From Caldifarciminota bacterium (GTDB lineage: Bacteria; Hydrothermota; Tepidihabitantia; SM23-42): a DNA stretch of 36,760 bases. The notes beneath the pieces are model-generated. The model saw only the letters and a list, made by a program, of their open reading frames with translations, did not search any database and was not told the DNA's origin. Where the stretch lies: the NCBI GenBank assembly GCA_020341755.1, contig CP070834.1:1243837-1280596 (forward strand), written 5' to 3'. The translations under genes and the position numbers were made by a program. Shown in pieces: positions 22,377 to 30,156 of the stretch. Every line of letters begins with the position of its first letter. Positions within the stretch are counted from its first letter, which is position 1.

Positions 22377-24505
22377 AGCGAGAGCTTACCTTTGATAATT
22401 TTTTCGTATACGAAGGTAACCAGGTTGCCTTTCTTGCTGCAAAGAAAATCGTAGATTTCCCAGGTGAATTATTCAATCCCTTGTACATCTATAGCAATAC
22501 GGGCTTGGGTAAGACTCATTTGCTCTGGGCGCTGTTCAGTGAATTGAACAAAAAGTCAACTATGCTGTTTTTTTCTGCGAAGGAATTCGAGGGATATCTC
22601 GATAAAGCAAAGGTGTTTAATACACCGATCGTCGTTGATGATATCCATATGGTCTCGAGTACATACCAGGAAAAGATACTGGGTATAGTCGATACATTCC
22701 TAGCAAATAATAGGCAGATCTGTTTCTCGGGAAGTACGGCACCAAGGGAATTAAAGAATTTTGAACCGAAATTGATATCACGGATAGAGGGAGGCCTTGT
22801 TTGCGACATTGCCCCGCCGAAAGAAATGGCGCTTATCGACATGATCAAGAAAAAATCCGGGGAAGCGGGGATACTCCTTCCCGATGAGATTGCCCTTGAA
22901 CTGGCTCAGATCTCAACCGGTTCTATCCGCACTATTGAGGGTATGATCAACCGGCTGATCGCGTACTCGTCGCTGGGTAATGTCTCGCTTGATGTTGACA
23001 GCGCGCGAATGATATTAAAGGAGTTCTATCCCAAGGGTATCTACAGCCCGGTATCGTCTCTGCTCGAGGAGTTGAAAAAGAATGCGAGTGAAATACTCGA
23101 GGATGTGTCGGAAAAAATGGATGTTCGGGAGGAGTACAAGGAGAAGATTTATATATGGGAGATGAAAGGATTCGATACATCCTCGCTCAGTGTTCTGCTC
23201 GATGGAGATGTCGATGTGCTGAAATCCGAATACGATAAATTCATCGAGAAGGTCGGGCGGCTCATTGATTTGCAGAAAGCATTCGGTGCCCTGGACACGA
23301 GCTCGTGCATAGAGGATGCCATGAAGGTCGAGTCTATGTTGTTTTCACCGGATCATCTTGAGGAAATAGAACAGCTCATAGCCCGTATCAAGCAGGGTGG
23401 CGAAGAACCTGATAAAACAAAATCGTTCGATACGTTGATCATCGGTGAAGGTAACAAAAAAGCGTATGAAATATATCAGGGGCAGGTGGTTTCGTCACTC
23501 GGTGAGAAATACAACCCGTTCATCATCTTCGGTGGTACCGGTAGGGGGAAGACACGGTTTCTCGAAGCCATTCGCAACGACCTTCTATCACGGAAGAGGA
23601 ACGTAAAACTAATTGATTTAGAGACGAGTGAAGGCGTACCGCAAAAAGGATTATTGAGTACGTGTGACGCGCTCCTGATCGACAATTTCCACCTTGTGTT
23701 TTCATATCCGCAGGAAAAACGACAAGCACTGATCGATCGCCTTCTTGAACTGGTAAACGAGAAAAAGGCGATAATCGTCAGCAGTGAGATATTTTCATCG
23801 GCAGTCGCTTTTAGTGATCAAGAAAGGCTTTTTTTCGAATACGGGATCGAAGCCGAACTATCAGCACCGGATAGTAATATGGCGAGGATGTATATTTCCT
23901 CGCGCCTGCCCGCCGATACTTCGAATATGATCCTGCGCAGTGATTTCCCGCCGTTCAAATCGTTTAGCGAAGTAGACCAGTTCGTCGACGACGTTCAGAA
24001 GGGAGTAACCACTATCGAGGTAAAGGTAGGAGAAGTAGAAGAAGAGGTGGAAGAAAAACCACAAGAGGTTACCGCCGAAGTCCCTGTGGATGTTGTTCCA
24101 CTAGGCCTGGAGGGAGAAGAACAACTGATTGAAGGCGCTGTACAGGCCGAGCCGGTGGTCGAAGGTGATACACATGCTGAGCCGGTGGTCGAAGCACCGA
24201 AATCTGATGACCTCGTGCCGCTTGGGCTGGAAGGTGAGGTAGCGCCACAACCCGCAGTCCGGGTACCCGATGCTGCTGCGTCATCAGTGCCTGCAGAAGA
24301 AGAACAGATAAAGGTAGAGGATACATCTGAAGATGCTGAAATACACGTTAAGGAGGATGAGTCGTCTCCGGTACCCGAAGTGGCAGAACAAATCCCGACA
24401 GGTGTACGAACATCAGTACTAGAGACGGAATTTCTTGAGGAACGCCGGCAAGAGCGGTTTATCATAACGGACATACTGGGCGAATTGCTGGAGGATAATT
24501 ACTGA
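22373..24505 (+). CDS. Tandem DnaA-like AAA+ protein with acidic tail, no DnaA DNA-binding domain
   Basis: 710 residues in three parts. Residues 1-215 are a full DnaA domain III: LTFDNFFVYEGN, Walker A SNTGLGKT (41-48), Walker B VVDD (87-90), sensor 1 FSGST, the arginine finger in LISRIEGGL (Arg137), CDIAPP, and sensor 2 SIRTIEGMINRLIAY (Arg186). Residues ~221-345 are a charged helical linker in place of DnaA domain IV. Residues ~351-515 are a second DnaA/Hda-like module with Walker A GGTGRGKT (387-394) and Walker B LLIDN (434-438), but no arginine-finger box. Residues ~545-685 are an acidic, proline-rich tail with duplicated VPLGLEGE and AEPVVE words, ending in a conserved-looking IITDILGELLEDNY. 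It is coupled to mglB. Probably an ATP-dependent oligomeric switch in signalling rather than a replication initiator; this is inference. Confidence 0.88.
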   Translation: MKRELTFDNFFVYEGNQVAFLAAKKIVDFPGELFNPLYIYSNTGLGKTHLLWALFSELNKKSTMLFFSAKEFEGYLDKAKVFNTPIVVDDIHMVSSTYQEKILGIVDTFLANNRQICFSGSTAPRELKNFEPKLISRIEGGLVCDIAPPKEMALIDMIKKKSGEAGILLPDEIALELAQISTGSIRTIEGMINRLIAYSSLGNVSLDVDSARMILKEFYPKGIYSPVSSLLEELKKNASEILEDVSEKMDVREEYKEKIYIWEMKGFDTSSLSVLLDGDVDVLKSEYDKFIEKVGRLIDLQKAFGALDTSSCIEDAMKVESMLFSPDHLEEIEQLIARIKQGGEEPDKTKSFDTLIIGEGNKKAYEIYQGQVVSSLGEKYNPFIIFGGTGRGKTRFLEAIRNDLLSRKRNVKLIDLETSEGVPQKGLLSTCDALLIDNFHLVFSYPQEKRQALIDRLLELVNEKKAIIVSSEIFSSAVAFSDQERLFFEYGIEAELSAPDSNMARMYISSRLPADTSNMILRSDFPPFKSFSEVDQFVDDVQKGVTTIEVKVGEVEEEVEEKPQEVTAEVPVDVVPLGLEGEEQLIEGAVQAEPVVEGDTHAEPVVEAPKSDDLVPLGLEGEVAPQPAVRVPDAAASSVPAEEEQIKVEDTSEDAEIHVKEDESSPVPEVAEQIPTGVRTSVLETEFLEERRQERFIITDILGELLEDNY

Positions 24506-24545
24506 TCCATGGTTATGATGAGCAAGAGGTGGATGAGAACATAAA

Positions 24546-26135
24546 ATGGCAATAAAAGGTTCCCTGGCAGAAGCATCCTTACCTGATGTGATCCAGCTAC
24601 TGAGCTATTCGGGTAAGTCAGGGTGCCTGAGCGTTACTGACGGCCGTAACTTTGGTAATATCTTCATAAAGGACGGTAAGGTGGTCTTTGCCACCATACT
24701 AAACAGAAAACAGAAACTCGGTGACATTTTGTTGACGAAACAGCTCATCGACAAGGAAACACTCACCAAGGCGCTGGAAATGCGTAAAAATTCGAAGAAC
24801 AAAAGGCTCGGTGAGATCATGATCGAGATGGGTGCACTCAGCCGGGACGTTCTCGACAGAGAACTCCGCGCTCAAATAGAGCAGACTATTTTCACCATGC
24901 TTACCTGGGAGACCGGTTACTTCAATTTCGAAGCGGACCTGCTGCCCCTGGCAGAGGATTATACGCTGCAATTGTCGGCGCAAGAGCTTTTGCTCGAAGG
25001 CGCACGCAGGATCGATGAATGGAAAAAAATTGAGAATAAGATACCACCTTTCGAGACCGTTCTGATACGTAATGAAGACGTGCAGAGCATACCATTGACA
25101 CAAGAAGAGGAAAAGATCATGGAACTCGTTGACGGCGTGCGCACGATCGATGATATACTGAAGCTCTCCGAATCTGATTTTTTTGCTACATGCCGGACCG
25201 TGTATGGGCTGCTGTCAGCCGGTCTCCTCATGAAACCGGAGAAACCACTCGCGAGCAGGCGTGTTTCCGGTGATGTTTCTGAATATAAAAACCTCGGGTT
25301 TGCTTTTTACAAAACAGAAATGTACGATGAGGCCGAAAGGGAATACAAAAAGATCCTCGACATTGACGGGACCGATCCGGAGGCTTTTTTCTATTTGGGT
25401 TTGATCGAACTGATGCGCGGCGACATGAAAGCAGCGCGGGAACAACTGGTACGGTCAGCTGAAAAAGAAAAGCGTGCCTCGGTTCTTACAAACGCCGGCT
25501 ACGTCTGTATCAAGATGGAATGTTACGACGAGGCGATCGCGTATCTTCAAACAGCACGCGAACTGATGCCGGATAATCTCAAGATGAAGTGTAACCTGGC
25601 TATTGCACTATTTAAAAAAGGTAATCATGATGAGGCAGAAGTATTGCTGCGTGAAGTGATCAAAGAATCACCTGCAACAATCACTCCGTACATGTACCTG
25701 CCAATGATCTTAGTGGAAAGGAAGAATTTCGAGGATGCTGCACAGACATTGCAGGAAGCTATTGACCACTTCCCCCGAATGACTGCGTTCAAGAACAACC
25801 TGGCCGTGTTGTATGAAAGCATGGACAGACCGGAGGACGCCGAGAAACTCTACCGACAAGCACTCGAGGTGGATCCGCATAACAAGAAAATATGCAAAAA
25901 CCTCGCCGATTTTTATTATAAGACGCAGATACTTGGTGCGGCGCGGGAATTATTCGAGAAGATTGCAGATGCATACAATGACTGGCAGATATTCTTCAAA
26001 CTCGGGAACATCCATCTCCGTCAGGGCGATAAGGAGAAAGCATTAGAATACTGGTACAAAGCCAGTGAATTAAATCCGTCAGAACAATTGATCGCGAGAA
26101 ATATCGAAGTACTCACTAAATCTGGTGGAAAATAG
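24546..26135 (+). CDS. PATAN (DUF4388) domain protein with TPR repeats
   Basis: 529 residues. The N-terminal PATAN/DUF4388 domain begins IKGSLAEASLPDVIQLLSYSGKSGCLSV and runs to about residue 60. A GspE-N-like helical part (LGDILLTKQLIDKETLTKALEMR ... FTMLTWETGYFNFEADL) follows to about 150, then a winged-helix-like piece (~185-230, MELVDGVRTIDDILKLSESDFFATCRTVYGLLSAGLL). From about 245 to the end there are eight or so TPR units. PATAN proteins are tied to MglA/Roadblock and two-component signalling in several phyla, so this is a likely scaffold between the GTPase pair and the Che enzymes. It begins 40 nt after the AAA+ gene and overlaps cheR by 11 nt. Confidence 0.88.
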   Translation: MAIKGSLAEASLPDVIQLLSYSGKSGCLSVTDGRNFGNIFIKDGKVVFATILNRKQKLGDILLTKQLIDKETLTKALEMRKNSKNKRLGEIMIEMGALSRDVLDRELRAQIEQTIFTMLTWETGYFNFEADLLPLAEDYTLQLSAQELLLEGARRIDEWKKIENKIPPFETVLIRNEDVQSIPLTQEEEKIMELVDGVRTIDDILKLSESDFFATCRTVYGLLSAGLLMKPEKPLASRRVSGDVSEYKNLGFAFYKTEMYDEAEREYKKILDIDGTDPEAFFYLGLIELMRGDMKAAREQLVRSAEKEKRASVLTNAGYVCIKMECYDEAIAYLQTARELMPDNLKMKCNLAIALFKKGNHDEAEVLLREVIKESPATITPYMYLPMILVERKNFEDAAQTLQEAIDHFPRMTAFKNNLAVLYESMDRPEDAEKLYRQALEVDPHNKKICKNLADFYYKTQILGAARELFEKIADAYNDWQIFFKLGNIHLRQGDKEKALEYWYKASELNPSEQLIARNIEVLTKSGGK

Positions 26136-26931
26136 TTTCGAACATCTCATTGACTACATAGAGAAGCACACTTCATTCAGATGCCAGAATTACAAAGTAC
26201 GACCGCTGAGGCGGCGTATCAAAGTACGCATGCGTGCCCTGGAAATCGAAAGTTACAATACCTACTGGCGCTATTTACAGAACCATCCCTCCGAACTGAA
26301 AAAATTACAGGATATCTTAACCATAAACCTATCCTACTTTTTCAGAAATACAGAGACATTCGATTTTTTAAGTACCGAGATATTTCCCGAGTTCAGGCGT
26401 ATGAAAGGGTCCTTGACGTTCTGGAGTGCCGGATGTGCTCGAGGTGAAGAACCGTACTCGCTCGCGATACTCGCCGCAGAGCACGGTATTAAAAACCGCG
26501 TCCGGATATACGGTACCGATATAGATGATAATGCGCTGAATTCAGCCAAAGAAGGCATCTATTCATCGGTATCATTTCACTATACACCCGAGGAGATAAA
26601 GAAACGATATTTCGTTAACGCTAATAACGGCTACGCGATACGGCACGATCTGATTGGCGATGTCAAATTTATCAAGCTCGACCTTTTTGAGAAACCGATC
26701 TTCGAGCGATGCCAGCTGGTAGTATGCCGTAATGTATTGATATACCTTGACCGTCCCGGTCAATCAGCAATACTGAAGACCTTTTACGATCACATGACAA
26801 ACGGAGCGTATCTTGTGATCGGTAAGGTAGAGCTGCTCATCGGACTCCCCGAGGTGAAGCTTTTTCACCTTGTCAACCGTGCCGAGCACATTTATCGAAA
26901 ATCCGATCTGCAGGCGGAGGTGGTATCGTGA
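26125..26931 (+). CDS. cheR: CheR-type chemoreceptor methyltransferase
   Basis: Methylates glutamates of chemoreceptors with S-adenosylmethionine. 268 residues from GTG 26125. The N-terminal helical domain (FEHLIDYIEKHTSFRCQNYKVRPLRRRIKVRMRALEI) is typical, with INLSYFFRN marking the junction. The Rossmann domain has FWSAGCARGEEPYSLAIL (SAM binding, ~99-116), YGTDIDDNALNSAKEGIY and VVCRNVLIYLD. Length is normal. It overlaps the PATAN gene by 11 nt and cheD by 4 nt. No receptor, CheA or CheW is in the window, so the substrate is encoded elsewhere or is not a classical receptor. Confidence 0.94.
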   Translation: MENSFEHLIDYIEKHTSFRCQNYKVRPLRRRIKVRMRALEIESYNTYWRYLQNHPSELKKLQDILTINLSYFFRNTETFDFLSTEIFPEFRRMKGSLTFWSAGCARGEEPYSLAILAAEHGIKNRVRIYGTDIDDNALNSAKEGIYSSVSFHYTPEEIKKRYFVNANNGYAIRHDLIGDVKFIKLDLFEKPIFERCQLVVCRNVLIYLDRPGQSAILKTFYDHMTNGAYLVIGKVELLIGLPEVKLFHLVNRAEHIYRKSDLQAEVVS

Positions 26932-27392
26932 AGGAGAACGAGCTGCGGGTGGGGATAGGTGAGGTTCAGGTGAAGCAGGGGGATCAAATCCTCGTCGCTT
27001 ATGGCGTGGGGTCATGTGTTGTCATAATACTCTACGATGAAGAGAAGCGGATCGGTGGTCTTGCACACTGTTTGTTGCCGTCCGGTAACAAGAACAGTCT
27101 GAAATATCCAAAAGGAGCGATCGAAGAGATCATCCGGCAGATGTCAATATTCGGTGTCAGAAAAAATAGGATTGTCGCAAAAATAGTGGGCGGTGCGACC
27201 ATGTTCAATGGTTTCGAACGCCATGCCATCGGCAGAAGAAACATCAAAAGGGCGCGTGAGGAACTCGAAAAACACAACATCCCTGTTATCGCCGAAGACG
27301 TCTTCGGTACCTGGGGACGATCCATATTTTTCAATATTCTGAACGGAGAGGTACGTATAAATTCTTATCGTCATGGGAATAAGATATTGTGA
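26928..27392 (+). CDS. cheD: CheD-type receptor glutamine deamidase
   Basis: Deamidates receptor glutamines and, in some species, interacts with CheC. 154 residues from GTG 26928. The catalytic Cys30 (YGVGSCVVIILYD) and His47 (GGLAHCLLPSG) are in place, and the third residue is likely the Thr/Ser near VGGATMF. RRNIKRAREELEKHNIPVIAEDVFGTWGRSIFFNILNGEV is the usual C-terminal half. The GTGA overlap with cheR and a 4-nt overlap with cheB show tight coupling. No CheC is seen nearby. Confidence 0.94.
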   Translation: MKENELRVGIGEVQVKQGDQILVAYGVGSCVVIILYDEEKRIGGLAHCLLPSGNKNSLKYPKGAIEEIIRQMSIFGVRKNRIVAKIVGGATMFNGFERHAIGRRNIKRAREELEKHNIPVIAEDVFGTWGRSIFFNILNGEVRINSYRHGNKIL

Positions 27393-28411
27393 AAAGTAAA
27401 CTACTGATCGTCGAAGACTCTATCTTAATGCAGCGTGTGATCGGTGATATCGTTAGCACGTCCGAGCACTTCGAGGTTGGGGGATTTGCCCGGGATGTTG
27501 TGGAGGGGTGGGCGAAGTTCAATAAGCTAAAGCCAGATATGATAACACTGGACTATGAGTTACCTGGGGAGAATGGGCTCGTACTTCTAAAGAAGGTGAT
27601 GGAAGAGCGACCGGTCCCCGTTCTCATGCTGTCTGCGCATACCAAGGCGGGCGCGGAATTGACCATGCAGGCGTTGGAAATGGGGGCGGTCGATTTTTTC
27701 ACTAAACCCTCTGGTCCTATTTCTATCGATCTTTATAATTATAAGGATGAACTCCTCCAGAAACTAGAGGTTACTGCTTCGGCGAAGTTACCCAAGAAGA
27801 TCGTAAAAAAAGTACGCAAGCACCCGCGGATCACTTTTGAGCTGTATGTTGGTGTCGCTGCATCGACCGGCGGCGTACGCGCGCTGCATTATCTCATTCC
27901 TTCTTTGCCTGTAGAGTGCGGGCTGAGAATGGTGGTGGTACAGCATATGCCCAAGTTCTTCACAACCAGTCTTGCCGAGCACCTCAATGAGCGTTCAAGC
28001 ATGGTCGTGAAAGAGGCGCGTGACGGTGATAAGGTACTCGCCGGCGAAGTGCTCATTGCTCCGGGTGGTTGTCACTGCCGGGTCGATAAGGAAGGACGCA
28101 AGATATCTCTAACCGATGAGCCACCGCGGCATGGTGTTAGACCATCGGCAGATATTCTGTTCGAGTCGATGGCGCGTGCCTACGGGGACCATATGCTTGG
28201 TATCATACTCACCGGCATGGGAAAAGATGGTGCCGAGGGAGCAGCACGCATAAAAAATTCGAACGGCCGTGTCATTGTCCAGGACCCGCTCGATGCCGTG
28301 ATCGGTGGAATGCCGCAAGCTGCGTTGAACACAGGCAGGGTGGATTTTATGCTCCCGCTGAAAGAAATACCAGAACAGGTTATTAATTTGTTGACCGGAT
28401 GGAGAAAATGA
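27389..28411 (+). CDS. cheB: CheB-type receptor methylesterase with receiver domain
   Basis: Phosphorylation-controlled methylesterase/deamidase that opposes CheR. 340 residues from GTG 27389. The receiver domain covers 1-~120 with the phospho-acceptor Asp55 (ITLDYELP), an upstream acidic pair in IVEDS, and the switch residues MLSAHT and FFTKPSG. The catalytic domain (~150-340) has Ser159 (AASTGG), His186 (VVQHMP) and Asp280 (TGMGKDGA). All expected residues are intact, so the enzyme should be active and needs a kinase (CheA) from elsewhere. It overlaps the downstream TPR gene by 13 nt. Confidence 0.95.
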   Translation: MKSKLLIVEDSILMQRVIGDIVSTSEHFEVGGFARDVVEGWAKFNKLKPDMITLDYELPGENGLVLLKKVMEERPVPVLMLSAHTKAGAELTMQALEMGAVDFFTKPSGPISIDLYNYKDELLQKLEVTASAKLPKKIVKKVRKHPRITFELYVGVAASTGGVRALHYLIPSLPVECGLRMVVVQHMPKFFTTSLAEHLNERSSMVVKEARDGDKVLAGEVLIAPGGCHCRVDKEGRKISLTDEPPRHGVRPSADILFESMARAYGDHMLGIILTGMGKDGAEGAARIKNSNGRVIVQDPLDAVIGGMPQAALNTGRVDFMLPLKEIPEQVINLLTGWRK

Positions 28412-29286
28412 ATGATGCATTGAAATACATCGAAGAGCGTATTAAAGAGCTCGAGAAAAAAGTGAAGAAATACGATCCGAGAGAACAAAAGAGTATTCTC
28501 AAAGAGATCAAGAATCTCTATGTGGATATAGCGAATGCCCTCAGCACGCTATCCCGGGCGCAGGACAGGGTCAGAGCCATTGCGCAGGATTTCAGAAAAG
28601 CCAAGACATCCCAGACCGAGGTAAGTAAATTCTATTCATTCGTTAAATCCCAGACATCAGCCGAACTCGACCTCGCGACCCTGCTTGATAAAGCATGGAA
28701 TCTTATTGTGATGGAAGACCATGATGAGGCGATAACCGTTCTGAAGAAGGTGATCAGTATTGATCCGCAGAACATCAAGGGTATGGGTCTCATGGGTCTG
28801 GCGTTCATGAATAGACAGTTGTACGACGATGCCATGCTATATTTGCAAAGAGTTTTACTCATAGAACCGGAAAATCCCTTTGCTTTGAACAATCTGGGGT
28901 ATATATGTTATAAAAAAGGCATATGGGGTGAAGCGATCGAGCATCTGGGGCATGCGGCGCGGCAGGAAAAGGACCGCACTGCTGCACTGTATGCAAACTA
29001 CTATCTGGGGCTCGTCTATTACGAACGATCGATGATACCGGATGCGATAAAGTTCTTCGAAAAAGCCGTGAAATTGGGGCCGAATCTCCAGGAAGCATAC
29101 TACTATTTGGGTCTATCTGAGGTGAAGCGTTTTGAGTTCAAACAGGCTGTGAATTATTTCGCTCAATGCGTCGAAGTCGACCCCGAATCGAAGTATGGAA
29201 AATTGAGCAGCGAGGAGATAAAAAAGATCAAACCCCTTACCGATGCCGGAAAAACATTCGAAGATGAAGATGGTAGTCCTGCATAG
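28399..29286 (+). CDS. TPR protein with N-terminal coiled coil
   Basis: 295 residues. Residues 1-~85 are a charged coiled coil (LKYIEERIKELEKKVKKY ... ALSTLSRAQDRVRAIAQDFRKAK). From ~95 to 265 there are five TPR-like units, for example DEAITVLKKVISIDPQNIKGMGLMGLAFMNRQLYDDAMLYLQRVLLIEPENPFALNNLGYICY and PDAIKFFEKAVKLGPNLQEAYYYLGLSE. It is cytoplasmic, overlaps cheB by 13 nt and closes the Mgl/Che run. A docking role for the receptor-modifying enzymes or the AAA+ protein is plausible. Confidence 0.86.
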   Translation: MEKMNDALKYIEERIKELEKKVKKYDPREQKSILKEIKNLYVDIANALSTLSRAQDRVRAIAQDFRKAKTSQTEVSKFYSFVKSQTSAELDLATLLDKAWNLIVMEDHDEAITVLKKVISIDPQNIKGMGLMGLAFMNRQLYDDAMLYLQRVLLIEPENPFALNNLGYICYKKGIWGEAIEHLGHAARQEKDRTAALYANYYLGLVYYERSMIPDAIKFFEKAVKLGPNLQEAYYYLGLSEVKRFEFKQAVNYFAQCVEVDPESKYGKLSSEEIKKIKPLTDAGKTFEDEDGSPA

Positions 29287-29301
29287 AACTGAACTTCCCT
29301 C

Positions 29302-30090
29302 GTGAAGGTTCGCGTAACCACCCAGACGCTAAAATTCGTGATCGATCTCGTCCAGCATGTAGGTGACATGCTGTGTAAGGGGACGAGCAGGAAAAAAAGA
29401 ATAGAGTATAAAGGATCGGTCGATCTGGTAACACAGTATGATAGAAAATCTCAGCGTTACATCGTTCGGGCACTCAAGAAACATTATCCTGATTTCGGCA
29501 TCCTGAGTGAAGAAGCGGTGAGCCACCGGATCTCTGAACCGGTCAAGTGGATCGTCGATCCGCTCGACGGCACGACAAATTTCGCCCATGGACTTCCGAT
29601 ATGGACCATTTCCATTGCACTCGAAGTGGAGCATGATATCGTTCTGGGTGTTGTCTATGATCCGACCCGTCGTGAAGTTTTCCACGCACGTGCTGGCCGA
29701 GGCGCATATCTCAACAGAAAAAAGATATCCGTGTCACGCGTCAAAGATCTGGGCCGTGCCCTTTTAATCACGGGATTCCCCTATGATATCCGGACGAGCG
29801 TCGATAATAATCTTGACCATTTCGCAGATTTCGCTGTTCGGTCCCAGGCTGTCAGGCGTCTCGGTTCTGCAGCAATGGATTTGTGTTACACGGCATGTGG
29901 CAGGTTTGATGGATACTGGGAGAAAAAACTCTCACCGTGGGATCAGGCTGCCGGATCGCTCATCCTCAAAGAGGCTGGGGGTGTCATAACAGATTTCCGC
30001 GGAAGACCGTTCGATATATACGGTGATGAGGTGCTCGCAACCAATGGTCTCATCCACCGCCAGATGATGAAGATTCTGTTGCGCAAATAG
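29302..30090 (+). CDS. Inositol monophosphatase family protein
   Basis: A 262-residue Mg2+-dependent phosphatase of the IMPase/SuhB family. Metal-binding motifs are present: GILSEEAV (Glu), WIVDPLDGTTNFAHG (the Asp-Pro-Leu-Asp-Gly-Thr core), and the second site SPWDQAAGSLILKEAGG. GSAAMDLCYTACGRFDGYWE is also standard. SuhB-like enzymes hydrolyse inositol 1-phosphate; some relatives act on fructose bisphosphate or PAP, which cannot be separated here. It uses a GTG start 15 nt after the TPR gene and is probably the last gene of the operon. Whether it has anything to do with the Mgl/Che genes is unclear. Confidence 0.92.
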   Translation: MKVRVTTQTLKFVIDLVQHVGDMLCKGTSRKKRIEYKGSVDLVTQYDRKSQRYIVRALKKHYPDFGILSEEAVSHRISEPVKWIVDPLDGTTNFAHGLPIWTISIALEVEHDIVLGVVYDPTRREVFHARAGRGAYLNRKKISVSRVKDLGRALLITGFPYDIRTSVDNNLDHFADFAVRSQAVRRLGSAAMDLCYTACGRFDGYWEKKLSPWDQAAGSLILKEAGGVITDFRGRPFDIYGDEVLATNGLIHRQMMKILLRK

Positions 30091-30094
30091 TAAA

Positions 30095-30122
30095 ACGTTA
30101 TTCGGTGACGATGCCGTAACGT
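30095..30122. terminator. Hairpin between convergent genes, probable bidirectional terminator
   Basis: ACGTTA-tt-CGG, an 8-base loop, then CCG-TAACGT forms a 9-bp stem with a small bulge. T-rich bases follow on both strands (CTTTCGGTTTT on plus; TTTTACT on minus). It sits 4 nt past the stop of the phosphatase gene and 35 nt from the stop of the convergent gene. Confidence 0.55.
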
Positions 30123-30156
30123 CTTTCGGTTTTAGGCATTTAGGAATTCAGGTATT

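Noticed and set aside
23995-24474. Long minus-strand Ser/Thr-rich frame opposite the acidic tail of the AAA+ gene
   Set aside because: It is the mirror of Glu/Asp/Val/Pro-rich codons on the plus strand, with no start signal or domain.
22373-24505. Reading the DnaA-like gene as dnaA with a nearby replication origin
   Set aside because: The DnaA DNA-binding domain is missing, no dnaN, recF or gyrB is adjacent, and I found no cluster of DnaA-box-like sequences in the flanking DNA.
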